Below are positions 1-14,500 of a stretch of DNA of 64,000 nt, piece by piece (position 1 is the stretch's first letter; the number at the start of each line of letters is the position of its first letter). The position numbers and the translations under genes were made by a program. Source of the stretch: Mixophyes australis. Taxonomy: Eukaryota > Chordata > Amphibia > Anura > Limnodynastidae. Below the pieces are notes generated by a model. The model searched no databases and was not told the DNA's origin. It was given only the letters and a program-made list of their open reading frames with translations. The stretch spans positions 111,535,069 to 111,599,068 of the forward strand of contig JAVHZZ010000010.1 of NCBI GenBank assembly GCA_036250195.1, read 5' to 3'.

Positions 1-710
1 TCACCACAAACCGCAGCAATGCATATTTAAGCACCGCTGTAATGCACCATTCCCGGCCTACTCTGGGTGCCCCAGCGAAGTGACCCCTCTTCTGCAGAGT
101 CGTCTTCCTGTTTACCGGCAGCTTAGCGCATGCACACAGCACTTCCACTGTAATGGATTCAGCAGGATCCCATAGGAAATAACAGGTAACAACACACTGT
201 AACCTGTCTGCGCAATGCAGAGCTCATCAAAGCTTCATGCACTGCAGAACATCACAGTCCCCATATTGATCTATTGGGGCTGCGAAGACAAACATTAAGT
301 GGGAAATCTTTGATTTCTCCTGCTATAAGCCCTTCATGCATTCTGCTGCTTTCTCCATGTAATGCGCATCACACTTTAATGTACAGACCCTTTAGTATGA
401 TTTGGCTGCAGCTAGGTGCCATCACTGTGCCCACAGAGCATCATTTCTGAAATAACTTTTGTGCATGGACAGTGGTCTGTCGTCATGGTGATGGTGGAAA
501 TTATATTTATTTGTTTTTGACAGTTGAATTTATGATTATTAAGCCATCATAAAACAGCGTCTGTAGGATGTTTTTGGGTGGGTAAGAGGGCTCCTTTCGG
601 CCATGATCTGGACGGAAGGACAAGATGGTGAAAAGAATCTGCTGGATATCATAAGGCCAATTTACTAAGTAACAGCTGTTTATATTTTCTTCTCCCAAGT
701 TGGAAGGATG
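1..710. other. Unique-looking sequence left of the 80-bp satellite
   Basis: Presumably ush1c intron 23. I looked on the minus strand for the remaining PDZ3 exon and C-terminus and found none. No transposon was recognised. Confidence 0.5.
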
Positions 711-3700
711 GCGGCTCAGACACGACGAGTTGTCAGAATCATCCGCAGAGTGCGGCGCACCCAAATCTCAGGCTGATTAGGTGATTGGTGGCTCAGACAC
801 GACGAGTTGTCAGAATCATCATTCACAGAGTGCGGTGCACCCAAATCTCAGGCTGATTAGGTGATTGGTGGCTCAGACACGACGAGTTGTCAGAATCATC
901 ATTCACAGAGTGCGGTGCACCCAAATCTCAGGCTGATTAGGTGATTGGCGGCTCAGACACGACGAGTTGTCAGAATCATTCGCAGAGTGCGGTGCACCCA
1001 AATCTCAGGCTGATTAGGTGATTGGCGGCTCAGACACGACGAGTTGTCAGAATCATCCGCAGAGTGCGGTGCACCCAAATCTCAGGCTGATTAGGTGATT
1101 GGAGGCTCAGACACGACGAGTTGTCAGAATCATCATCCGCAGAGTGCGGTGCACCCAGATCTCAGGCTGATTAGGTGATTGGAGGCTCAGACACGACGAG
1201 TTGTCAGAATCATCATCCGCAGAGTGCGGTGCACCCAAATCTCAGGCTGATTAGGTGATTGGAGGCTCAGACACGACGAGTTGTCAGAATCATCATCCGC
1301 AGAGTGCGGTGCACCCAAATCTCAGGCTGATTAGGTGATTGGAGGCTCAGACACGACGAGTTGTCAGAATCATCCGCAGAGTGCGGCGCACCCAGATCTC
1401 AGGCTGATTAGGTGATTGGAGGCTCAGACACGACGAGTTGTCAGAATCATCATCCGCAGAGTGCGGTGCACCCAAATCTCAGGCTGATTAGGTGATTGGA
1501 GGCTCAGACACGACGAGTTGTCAGAATCATCATCCGCAGAGTGCGGTGCACCCAAATCTCAGGCTGATTAGGTGATTGGCGGCTCAGACACGACGAGTTG
1601 TCAGAATCATCATCCGCAGAGTGCGGTGCACCCAGATCTCAGGCTGATTAGGTGATTGGCGGCTCAGACACGACGAGTTGTCAGAATCATCATCCGCAGA
1701 GTGCGGTGCACCCAGATCTCAGGCTGATTAGGTGATTGGCGGCTCAGACACGACGAGTTGTCAGAATCATCATCCGCAGAGTGCGGTGCACCCAAATCTC
1801 AGGCTGATTAGGTGATTGGAGGCTCAGACACGACGAGTTGTCAGAATCATCATCCGCAGAGTGCGGTGCACCCAGATCTCAGGCTGATTAGGTGATTGGA
1901 GGCTCAGACACGACGAGTTGTCAGAATCATCATCCGCAGAGTGCGGTGCACCCAAATCTCAGGCTGATTAGGTGATTGGAGGCTCAGACACGACGAGTTG
2001 TCAGAATCATCATCCGCAGAGTGCGGTGCACCCAGATCTCAGGCTGATTAGGTGATTGGAGGCTCAGACACGACGAGTTGTCAGAATCATCATCCGCAGA
2101 GTGCGGTGCACCCAAATCTCAGGCTGATTAGGTGATTGGAGGCTCAGACACGACGAGTTGTCAGAATCATCATCCGCAGAGTGCGGTGCACCCAAATCTC
2201 AGGCTGATTAGGTGATTGGAGGCTCAGACACGACGAGTTGTCAGAATCATCATTCACAGAGTGCGGTGCACCCAGATCTCAGGCTGATTAGGTGATTGGC
2301 GGCTCAGACACGACGAGTTGTCAGAATCATCATCCGCAGAGTGCGGTGCACCCAAATCTCAGGCTGATTAGGTGATTGGCGGCTCAGACACGACGAGTTG
2401 TCAGAATCATCATTCACAGAGTGCGGTGCACCCAGATCTCAGGCTGATTAGGTGATTGGCGGCTCAGGCACGACGAGTTGTCAGAATCATCATCCGCAGA
2501 GTGCGGTGCACCCAAATCTCAGGCTGATTAGGTGATTGGAGGCTCAGACACGACGAGTTGTCAGAATCATCATCCGCAGAGTGCGGTGCACCCAGATCTC
2601 AGGCTGATTAGGTGATTGGCGGCTCAGACACGACGAGTTGTCAGAATCATCATCCGCAGAGTGCGGTGCACCCAGATCTCAGGCTGATTAGGTGATTGGA
2701 GGCTCAGACACGACGAGTTGTCAGAATCATCATCCGCAGAGTGCGGTGCACCCAAATCTCAGGCTGATTAGGTGATTGGCGGCTCAGACACGACGAGTTG
2801 TCAGAATCATCATCCGCAGAGTGCGGTGCACCCAAATCTCAGGCTGATTAGGTGATTGGAGGCTCAGACACGACGAGTTGTCAGAATCATCATCCGCAGA
2901 GTGCGGTGCACCCAGATCTCAGGCTGATTAGGTGATTGGAGGCTCAGACACGACGAGTTGTCAGAATCATTCGCAGAGTGCGGTGCACCCAAATCTCAGG
3001 CTGATTAGGTGATTGGAGGCTCAGACACGACGAGTTGTCAGAATCATTCGCAGAGTGCGGTGCACCCAAATCTCAGGCTGATTAGGTGATTGGAGGCTCA
3101 GACACGACGAGTTGTCAGAATCATCATCCGCAGAGTGCGGTGCACCCAAATCTCAGGCTGATTAGGTGATTGGAGGCTCAGACACGACGAGTTGTCAGAA
3201 TCATCCGCAGAGTGCGGTGCACCCAAATCTCAGGCTGATTAGGTGATTGGAGGCTCAGACACGACGAGTTGTCAGAATCATCCGCAGAGTGCGGTGCACC
3301 CAAATCTCAGGCTGATTAGGTGATTGGCGGCTCAGACACGACGAGTTGTCAGAATCATCATCCGCAGAGTGCGGTGCACCCAAATCTCAGGCTGATTAGG
3401 TGATTGGAGGCTCAGACACGACGAGTTGTCAGAATCATCATCCGCAGAGTGCGGTGCACCCAGATCTCAGGCTGATTAGGTGATTGGAGGCTCAGACACG
3501 ACGAGTTGTCAGAATCATTCGCAGAGTGCGGTGCACCCAAATCTCAGGCTGATTAGGTGATTGGAGGCTCAGACACGACGAGTTGTCAGAATCATTCGCA
3601 GAGTGCGGTGCACCCAAATCTCAGGCTGATTAGGTGATTGGAGGCTCAGACACGACGAGTTGTCAGAATCATCATCCGCAGAGTGCGGTGCACCCAAATC

Positions 3701-5057
3701 TCAGGCTGATTAGGTGATTGGCGGCTCAGACACGACGAGTTGTCAGAATCATCCGCAGAGTGCGGTGCACCCAAATCTCAGGCTGATTAGGTGATTGGCG
3801 GCTCAGACACGACGAGTTGTCAGAATCATCATCCGCAGAGTGCGGTGCACCCAAATCTCAGGCTGATTAGGTGATTGGCGGCTCAGACACGACGAGTTGT
3901 CAGAATCATCATCCGCAGAGTGCGGTGCACCCAAATCTCAGGCTGATTAGGTGATTGGCGGCTCAGACACGACGAGTTGTCAGAATCATCCGCAGAGTGC
4001 GGTGCACCCAAATCTCAGGCTGATTAGGTGATTGGAGGCTCAGACACGACGAGTTGTCAGAATCATCATCCGCAGAGTGCGGTGCACCCAAATCTCAGGC
4101 TGATTAGGTGATTGGAGGCCCAGACACGACGAGTTGTCAGAATCATCATTCGCAGAGTGCGGTGCACCCAAATCTCAGGCTGATTAGGTGATTGGAGGCT
4201 CAGACACGACGAGTTGTCAGAATCATCATCCGCAGAGTGCGGTGCACCCAAATCTCAGGCTGATTAGGTGATTGGAGGCTCAGACACGACGAGTTGTCAG
4301 AATCATCATCCGCAGAGTGCGGTGCACCCAAATCTCAGGCTGATTAGGCGATTGGCGGCTCAGACACGACGAGTTGTCAGAATCATCCGCAGAGTGCGGT
4401 GCACCCAAATCTCAGGCTGATTAGGTGATTGGAGGCTCAGGCACGACGAGTTGTCAGAATCATCCGCAGAGTGCGGTGCACCCAGATCTCAGGCTGATTA
4501 GGTGATTGGAGGCTCAGACACGACGAGTTGTCAGAATCATCATTCACAGAGTGCGGTGCACCCAAATCTCAGGCTGATTAGGTGATTGGCGGCTCAGACA
4601 CGACGAGTTGTCAGAATCATCATCCGCAGAGTGCGGTGCACCCAAATCTCAGGCTGATTAGGTGATTGGCGGCTCAGACACGACGAGTTGTCAGAATCAT
4701 CATCCGCAGAGTGCGGTGCACCCAAATCTCAGGCTGATTAGGTGATTGGTGGCTCAGACACGACGAGTTGTCAGAATCATCATCCGCAGAGTGCGGTGCA
4801 CCCAAATCTCAGGCTGATTAGGTGATTGGCGGCTCAGACACGACGAGTTGTCAGAATCATCATCCGCAGAGTGCGGTGCACCCAAATCTCAGGCTGATTA
4901 GGTGATTGGTGGCTCAGACACGACGAGTTGTCAGAATCATCATCCGCAGAGTGCGGTGCACCCAAATCTCAGGCTGATTAGGTGATTGGTGGCTCAGACA
5001 CGACGAGTTGTCAGAGTCATCCGCAGAGTGCGGTGCACCCAGATCTCAGGCTGATTA
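711..5057. repeat. Satellite array, 77-80-bp unit, about 55 copies
   Basis: Unit of 80 bases (77 when one TCA triplet is missing), containing GGCTCAGACACGACGAGTTG and CCGCAGAGTGCGGTGCACCC. Copies vary at few positions: TCATCATCC, TCATCC or TCATTCA/G; AAATCTCAGG or AGATCTCAGG; GATTGGA, C or T. Each unit holds several CpGs and a short perfect stem (CCGCA-GAG-TGCGG) next to GTGCAC. Lies in ush1c intron 23, about 400 bases downstream of exon 23. Confidence 0.98.
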
Positions 5058-5473
5058 ATAACCACGTCTGATATTATTGTAATATGTAACAGATTTCCAA
5101 TCTAATAACAATAGAGACACTTAAAAGTCTGAACGTTATTATACATGAATATAGTCCTAATTTTCATTGTTTAAAGTGTAAAATAATTACATGTGATAAA
5201 ACTAAATGTTAATAATTTATTTGAACATTTAAATTTCTTTGACAATCAGATTATTTGCCAATTTTCATTTGCGGTTTTCCGATCAAAATATTATTTAATG
5301 TACAAGAGAATTAGCCTGGATTCATTACAATAGGTGCTGTCAGACAATATAACACAGATGTCAAACTATTGTTACACTCACCATAGAGGCGCTGACAAAT
5401 TAACATTAGTAGGAAATTCAAAATCTAATGTAAATCTGCTAAAAACTATTATTCAATAAATGATTTAATATAC

Positions 5474-5573
5474 CGTGGTTGTCAGCGGCTCCCCCGTCGT
5501 ATATAGCAGAGACCACGATTTTCCCAATGGGAGATTCAATGCCCCCTTCTACCACAAGGTCCAGGGATCCTTC
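5474..5573 (-). CDS. ush1c: ush1c exon 23, first part of PDZ3
   Basis: 100 bases encoding [20 protein letters not shown], then [13 protein letters not shown] and one base of G, matching mammalian [20 protein letters not shown]. Acceptor GGACACAG|GAA, donor CCACG|GTATAT. The rest of PDZ3 and the C-terminal class I PDZ ligand were not found in 1-5473 and must lie further left. Confidence 0.96.
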
Positions 5574-8500
5574 CTGTGTCCAACAAGAAGTGCAGAACAG
5601 TATTATATATAATCAGATCTGAGCTTCTTACAATCGGTTTAACCCTCTACAGTGATTCTATATGCAGCAGAATAACGGGAGCGTGAGAGGGACGGGAACA
5701 AAGGACACACATCCATTGCTGGAGGAGCTAATCAATCCCCAAATGTTGTAATATTCTGTATTCTCTATATTGTACAATATATACATCAATTTGCTGATCT
5801 GACTTTATAGCTATGGCAGATGGTGCACACAAGTCTACTACATCTGTAGATAATAGACATTGTGAGCAATATACACAGACAGCTACGTGCTGTGACGTTT
5901 TACCTTTTTAATTCTTAGTTGTCGGACATCCTTCCCTGCGATCTGTTGCGATGCAAACTAAAAAAGAAAAATTGCAAGTTACACCACAAACACTAATATA
6001 CATGTATTAAGTATTGTGTGTTACCTGATTAAATGACAGACAACCAGTTAGTAAAAAACAATTATATATAAACGGTCTGGTACAGGGTGCGACGTACATT
6101 GTAGAATCACAATACCTGCGTCTGAAGTGGGTGGAGCTAGAATGAACATTCAGCCAATCAGCATTTACTGGTAGATGTAAATCAGCAGCAAGAACCAGCT
6201 CAGGATTACTCCCATTCAATGGATGAGGAAACATTTCTCTATATTAATACTTCCACCCAACTCTCATTTAATAAATAATATAAGTGATTGAAAGAGGCCG
6301 CCTTTTTCTCTAGAAACCCTTTGTGGAGTGAGAAATCGAAGGTATCGATCTGAGGCCCTAGAAAGAGGGAGCTGACTTGGACAACGTAGGTGACAGAAGT
6401 TTCTGTCGGTTTAGAAAGGCTGAGCTGCGCTTTTTAGTTTTGTTTTTGGCAGAACGATGATTAGATCCACCCCGCGAGGTCACAATTAATTAGCACGGTG
6501 ACAGGTGAAGTGATGCCTCTGATATATCTCTGCAGATGCAATAAAAACACAACATGCAGCATCAAATCTGAAAAAAGTTGTCCAAAAGTTCTTCCAAAGT
6601 TGCCTTCTGAACATTTTTAAGACCAAACAGAAAATTGATCCAATGTAAAATCCTGCAACATTTTCCACTTGTTTGTTTTAAAGATTAGACAGGAAACATT
6701 TGAAAGCAATAGTTATATGCAGGCCACTCCCACAGCGCCAGCACAAGGACAGTAATATATGGTCAGTGGGTAAATGACTCATGCGGGCAGGTATACCCCA
6801 CCCTTCAATGTAAATGTTTAAGATCTAATCTCTATAAAAGATGAAACATTTGAGTAAATATCATCAGTTAGTTGTTCTATGGTTCAGACACTAATCTAAT
6901 TGACCGTACGATTGTATGGATTAATTTCTGCTGTATAGCATGATATTTAATGTTTAAACACTCATTTTGTTGGCAGGACCAATAAATAGAAGTTTAATTT
7001 TATCGATAATTTCCATTTTTATTCCTGTGAGTGGTTGTGTAGGTCGGGCCCCCAGCGTTCTGCTGTGCCCGGGGGCCTATAAAGCCAAGACGGCCCTGTA
7101 TGAGCAGAGCCGCATTAAGCGGTGACTTGTATTTGAACATTTATTCCTGACTTACCATTGTGTACGGGTCAAAGTCTTCCACATATTTCTGGAAACCCTC
7201 AATGAAAAGAAAACACAAAGTTACAAAGGGAAAGCTCCATTCTTATATAAACGTACAGAACGGGAGGACAGAGCGGGATAGAAAACGTCTCTCCCTGTCA
7301 GCCAGAAACACTCTAGAAACCTACCGGACACTGTAAGTACCTCCTGTGTCACAATCCACCAATCGTGATACAACAGAAACACTGCCATGAACCTCAGTGT
7401 GAATAATAAGGATATTACAAGTCATCTCTGATTCTCTGTGCCCCCTTCTAAACTCATCTCTGAAGGATGCGATCAAGAGAATAGACTCATTACACCAAAT
7501 CTAACTACCAGACATCAAAGCTGTTCTGATCTCATTTATATTGTCTGTCTGTCAGATATATTCACTTCCTACAATTTACTAGTCAGCTCTCGTGTCATTG
7601 TCATGGTTTTACAGTAATTACTTGAGATGGAATGACAATGTATTCTCAGCAGAAGCACAGCTCGTGACGGGGCTCACAGAATATTAAGTAGCCAGAAATG
7701 TTCTGCAGATAAAAAATACTGATTAAAATAAACGCAAAACATTATCTCTGGGAAGATCCAGTGTCTGCGTTATAAGCTGAGTGTCCACCATGTTTGACCC
7801 TGTAATAGTTGCAAAGTGTGAATGATACAGAGGTGGTTACTTGTCGCTTGCTAGATCTGAACGAGGAGTTGTACACCACCATCCGCTTTAACATCTCCGG
7901 CGGCTGCAGAATGAAAACAACAGAGGACAAGATTTAGCAGAGAGAAACAAACTCATTGTGAAATATGTATATCACCTACATATCACCTATACAGCACATC
8001 ACCTATACAGCACATCACCTATACAGCACATCACCTATACATCAATCACATCACCTATACAGCACGTCACCTATACAGCACGTCACCTATACAGCACGTC
8101 ACCTATACAGCACGTCACCTATACAGCACGTCACCTATACAGTACATCACCTATACAGCACATCACCTATATGTGAACGCAGAACATGCTCACAAGATAG
8201 AAGAATTTATGCAGATTTTCGGCCTGTCCTGTTTTCTGCTGTTGCTTTTACTGTTTATGGAGAATATTAATGTGTTCCTAAGGTAGTAAATAAATTAACC
8301 TATTGCTACTGAATTTGTCTTTAGTTGTTACTAATTACACACGTTATGGGAACCTCAGAATAACGACTACAGACAGACCTGTTAGTGCAGCGTGGGGAGG
8401 TGGGTTAGTGATCAGTGTACAGTAACCCTAATTACCCCTACAGTGTCTGAAACACTGACAGTCTGTATATACAGATCCCATAGGGAACAGGTGCAGGAGA

Positions 8501-11500
8501 CTAAATCAATGTCATGGATAAAATAAAAGCGGATTCTATGGAAACGACACAATATTTCCCTCTCCATTAATTGGTTATTCCCAGTCTTGTGACAGATTCA
8601 CACACATTGATACAGTAACGATATAATCACCAGTGCAGTAATGGTTATAACATATGAGTCTTACCAGAGGATCCGCTTTCACCGCCGGTCTCAGTATAAA
8701 GTTGGAGTCTGGAGGCAGCATGACCGGTTTGGAGGGAATCGGCACAGCCGGCCGGCGCTGGGTAGGTGGACTCGGGGCAAACTGCTGCATTCCAAACAGC
8801 GATGTTGGCAAAAGGAAGATAATGAGACACTTTGTAACAAGGCACCGCAGAGCAGCATGCAGCGGAACACGTGACCGGGCGCGGAGCAGCATGCAGCGGA
8901 ACACGTGCCCGGCGCGGAACAGTGGAACACCTGACCGGGCGCGGAGCAGCCGAACACTTGACCGTGCTCGGAGCAGCATGCAGCGGAACACGTGACCAGG
9001 CGCGGAGCAGCATGCAGCGGAACACGTGACCGGGCGAGGAGCAGCCCGCAGCTGAACGCCACTCACTAGTAATGGACACATGCAGGTACAGTACTGGGCG
9101 CTGAGAAATGCTCCCCAGTATCTATAGTTGTCTGCTTATTTCATCAAACCATTTACAGTTCTAGTTGACATTACATAGATGTTACTGACAGGTGTCTGAG
9201 CTGGCCAGTCAGCCCTGGTCTATCAGCCATACAGGCCTCCTACATGCCGAGAATGAGAGGAATCTGTCTGTCTATATCGTCATTATTACATCATATAATA
9301 GGGCCAGGGGGGCTCACTGCCGAGTGTGTAAATTTTGTGTTTTCCATAGTCATACCACGTTGGTAAAGTAACACAACCGTCACATATCACACCCAACACA
9401 CTGCAAATCACTGCACCCCAGGACCCCAGCTCCGGACCCCACATACCAGCTGACTGCTCGACGTGGATGAGATCTTACTTATGTTTGACGTGTTCCTGAC
9501 AACCTGTAGAAAACAGCCTTTATATGGTTACAGATACACAGAATCCTTATCTATAAGAAAAACCAATCATCACTTTTTAGAGCAGAGTGAACCATTTAAT
9601 AGTTTTGTTTTTGTCACATAACACCATATAAACGCTCCTGGTACGACGGACACCTAGCACCAGACACACACAGTCCACATGAACTGCGAGGATTCGGGAT
9701 ATAACTGTGTACAAGGAACCAGTCTCAGAGGGCGGCTGGTTACTTACAGAGACAGGGTTATTAGAATCAGGTGCAGGTGATATCTGACTACAATAAAACT
9801 CTTTATGAGGCAATAGATCATTCCCAGTGTTTATCTCAGCGCCTGTGTGGTTTATACCTCCTCGGAATTAGACTTTACTGGGAGGTAAATCTCCGTTATT
9901 AATCACCCAGGAAGATATACATGAAATAAAAGTTGACCTGGAAGGAAATTTCCATCTTAGCTAAATGGCTGCACCTGTCCCTCCGCTGCGGCGACAGTAA
10001 GTGCTTGAACAGAATTTTATAGGCTCATTTGTTATAAGTTAGAAGATACAGCGCGTGCTGGAATATAACCACAAGATGTAACATCGGGCACCTCAAGGCC
10101 TCAGACCTGTGGGCGGCACGATACGCCGAGTCAGGCGTTCATGGTACTGTACCCACTGATTCCAATGACCCCATACCCACTAGTAATTGCTCTTAGGGCC
10201 ACTAGCACTTTTTCCAATGCTGGAGAACATTTACCTTCAGTCTACTTCATTGTCCTCGTCCGACTGCATCTGTGTGTATGTCATACAGTACATGGGGGAG
10301 CGACGTACTATAGTGGAAGGGGTAATACAGAATCGTTATCTCTAACTTCCCAGCAGTAACATAACGTCTCTCCCTGGAGGATTCTTACATTTATTCGAAA
10401 GATATTTTTATCAACGTGAGATTGCTTCATGAATTGTTCCTCACCAGCACAGGAACGTTAGATACTTTCTTCCTTATGAAATAGTTTAAATAATTAATTG
10501 GTAGATGAAAACACATGAAATAGAAGGGTTGTGTCATTAATAGTAGCACAGAGCACATCCGTATAATGCTGCAAGATACCCGGATTGGATAAAATTGTTA
10601 ATAGCGCTGACAAATGCAGCTTCTTATCAGTCCGCGTGGTCACACCCCCATAGGCCATAATACCACAACGCTGGCGCCCAGGAAAAACAGATTCCAGGGG
10701 CAGGAGCCCGGTATAACCGAGGTGGGGGGTTAGATGGGACGGATATACATTGGTTAATTAATATCAATTCTTTGTTAAAGGAACAATTGTTAAAATCTAT
10801 GTTGAGACACAAATAGCTTTGTGAAATCCACTCATTGCGCCACACTAAGCGCATAAAGGCAGAGTCACAGCCTAAAATGCTTTTTAGTGGCACCCAGATT
10901 GTCATTAGTACACACAGGTACACACAGTGCTTGTGATGGGAGGTCTGACGTTATATTACGGTTGTATAGATATGGTAAGTTCCACTATGCGGACCAAAGG
11001 GTAACCAGGGCTGCAATTACGGCACAAAACAGCGCTGTATAGACTAAATGAGGCAACTGCTTGGGACGCACTCTTCTCGGGCAGCAGTGAGAGATGACAA
11101 TTACTGATGTCGGGAGCACAAGATCACAGCAGATTCCTCGGCCTGGAACGCGATCTACAATGGGACGTTCGCCAAGTTATTTATTAAACACACAGCAACC
11201 CTTCCACTTACTACCCCTTATCTGTATATCCCCAATTTCCCTGTTTGTCTCCACGGACCGGGCACTATCTGTATAATGACTCCCTGCTGTGTTCTCACTT
11301 AGTTATTCAGTGTGTTTGTGTGTCCGTCGCTGGCGACTGACGTGATTGTGGAATGGAGGTGGGGTCTCAGAAGTCCATCTGCCTTATTCATGGACTTCTA
11401 TCTGCAGAATATACCATGCTATTATCCACATACATCTATAGAGCTCACCTTTGGGCTTGGAGGGTAGGTGGGTTCTGGGTTTGAAGACCTCAGAGCTGAT

Positions 11501-14500
11501 CTTCCTCTATAGCTTTTTAACTCATCTGAGAACGGCAGTGGTGGGCGAGCAGAACCTGAGGACTGTGGTGGCGGAGGCGTTGGAGATGGCATTGGCGGGG
11601 AGGGCAAGTGCATCCATGTTGGCTGTATAGGAGGAGTCCTTGTTGGTGCTGGAGGTGCACTTCTCCTCATCATCGTGATGTTGGGGGAAGGAGCCTGGCG
11701 GGGGTTACTGGAAGCAGACAGCATCCGCGGCGAGGGAGGAGGGGGCGCCATCCTTTTGACAGGGCGACTAGGGTCCTCTAAATGAACTTCATCCAAATCT
11801 GTGGTGTGAAGCTGGATGCCACCAACAAACCTCTGCACAGCAGCGGTAGCGGGTACAGCTGCCGGAGAAGAGGCGACAGGCGGACGTCCTCCTGCTCCCT
11901 GCTCAAAACAACAGAAAGAGTTAACAACTGTCAGCAGGAATAAAACAATAATATCCGCTCAGTATTCCATAGCATTGGGGGGAGAATGGTGGCTCAGTGG
12001 TTATCACTTCTGCCTCACAGCTCTGGGGTCATGAGTTCAATTCCCGACCTTGGCCTTATCTGTGTGGAGTTTGTGCGTTTTCCCCATATTTGCGTGGGTT
12101 TCCTCCCACATTCCGAAAAAAAATACTGATAGGTTAATTGGCTGCTACTAAATTGACCTTAGTCTCTGTCTGTGTGTGTTTGGAAATTTAGACTAAGCCC
12201 CAATGGGGCAGGGACCGATGTCTGAGTTCTCTGTACAGCGCTGCGGAATTAGTGGCGCTATATAAGTAGCTGATGAAGATGATTAGAATATACAGAACAA
12301 CTAAATCAGTGGTGGCGGCTATCCAGTGTGATGAAACAATGTATCAGTGATGTCACTGGCTCCTACTGACTGGATAGGCTGCACTCTCAGTGATATCACT
12401 GGTTCCTAGTGACTGGATAGGCTGCACTCTCAGTGATGTCACTGGTACCTAGTGACTGGATAGGCTGCACTCTCAGTGATATCACTGGTTCCTACTGACT
12501 GGATAGGCTGCACTCTCAGTGATGTCACTGGTTCCTAGTGACTGGATAGGCTGCACTCTCAGTGATGTCACTGGTACCTAGTGACTGGATAGGCTGCACT
12601 CTCAGTGATGTCACTGGTTCCTAGTGACTGGATAGGCTGCACTCTCAGTGATGTCACAGGCTCCTACTGACTGGATAGGCTGCACTCTCAGTGATATCAC
12701 TGGTTCCTAGTGACTGGATAGGCTGCACTCTCAGTGATGTCACTGGTACCTAGTGACTGGATAGGCTGCACTCTCAGTGATATCACTGGTTCCTACTGAC
12801 TGGATAGGCTGCACTCTCAGTGATGTCACTGGTTCCTAGTGAATGGATAGGCTGCACTCTCAGTGATGTCACTGGTTCCTAGTGAATGGATAGGCTGGGA
12901 GCAAGTGACATCACGGAAACACTGCTTCACTACCGAGTATAATGCATTCAGATTACATAAGAATTAGGTATTTAGCTTCTTTATGGGTTCTACACATCCT
13001 AAACATAGGAACTAAAATATATAAATTCAGAATGTTGCTAAATTTTAATGTAGAAATGGTTAAATAGGCGGAATCCCTATTTTTCGTTTATTCACTACTT
13101 GCTCGTCTTAGATAATGTTTTGTCTGTAAGGAGATGACTGAACTCTGTACATACCGCTGCGGCAGCGGTTACCGCTCTTACCTCATGACCCTCGTTCTCA
13201 GCGGATGAGATTTGCTCCAGCCTGGTCTGGCAGAGTCTCTCCACCCAATGCTGCACTTTCTCCGACTCCTCCAAGTCTTCTCGCTCCGTCTCGGAGACCT
13301 TGGTCACATGCAAACGAGTTCCAACATGTGACACGTGTACCATCACATTTATTGTATATAATGCTACAGTGATCTGGGTTAGGTGGGCAACCTGCGGCTC
13401 CTAAGCTGTTGTGGAACTACAAGTGCCAGCACATGGTAGGCAGGGCATGCTGGGGCTTGTGGTTCCAGAACAACGACCACTGTGGGGCAAGTTGGGTTCT
13501 TCATGGTGTCCCAGTGGTGAAGGAACAGATAATGAATAATATAATATACATCTCATATAGCATTTGGGCATTACACAGGCACGTTCTCGTTCTGTATACA
13601 GCAGACACATATGTAATAAGGGGGGAGGGATGTGAGCATGTTTGTGGGATTAGGGTCTGGTTGTCTATATAACAACTAATAATTCTTCAGGCCAGATATT
13701 AAGCAGAATATGTACATTTATTGTCTGGATCAATCCTATCCACCATGTACAGGAAACAGGAAGGAGTAGGGACAACTGCGCCGGAGGTCACCACTGTACC
13801 GGTCCCGGGGGTGGAGGACTCAGCCCATCCCTATACGGCCCGTCTGAAGGGCATGAAACTAACCACAAATACCAGCAGGTCAGATACAGGGGGTCCCCGG
13901 TTTGCTATAACCAGGATATCTGCGGGACTGATGTAGCCAATAAATAACAGTGTATGAAATCACTGACACATGTTACATAACCCAAGGCACATGTCCAGAC
14001 AAACACGCGTGTCCCAACATCAGTACATAACAGACAGAATTACCTCCTGAACCAGACGGTTGATCTTTAGCCGTTTTTCCTTTTCCAACATCTCTTCTTT
14101 CTCCTTCGCCAGCGTCTGCTCAAACTCCACTTCCTTCTTACTCTTCTTCTGCTCGAACAGACGCTCGGCCTTCGATTTCTTCCGCTCTTTCCCTTTCTAA
14201 AGATGTTATTTCAGGAAATGAAACCACCAGAGACATGAGCAAGGAACAAACTACCTCAACCAAAGAGGTTTCATTATTCCCTAGAAGAGCTACTAGATGC
14301 TCTGAAGGGAACAATAATCCCATTATAACTCAGCGACGAATAGTCTGTGTAATAACCTGAGGATCATAGTGCATGAAAATACTGCAAAACACACTGCAAA
14401 ACACTCAGAGGTAGCGATAGGAGAAAAGAGCACCGCTTGATGTAAAACTATCTCACCTCATATCCCCATCAGGAATCAACTCGTCGATGACCACATTACC

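Noticed and set aside
711..5057. CRISPR-like array
   Set aside because: The units are contiguous, with no unique spacers, in a eukaryotic intron; it is a satellite.
1..5473. Last ush1c exons (rest of PDZ3 and C-terminal tail)
   Set aside because: Searched by eye on the minus strand for the GDEIMAING-like segment and the end of the protein; not found, so the exon is taken to lie beyond the window.
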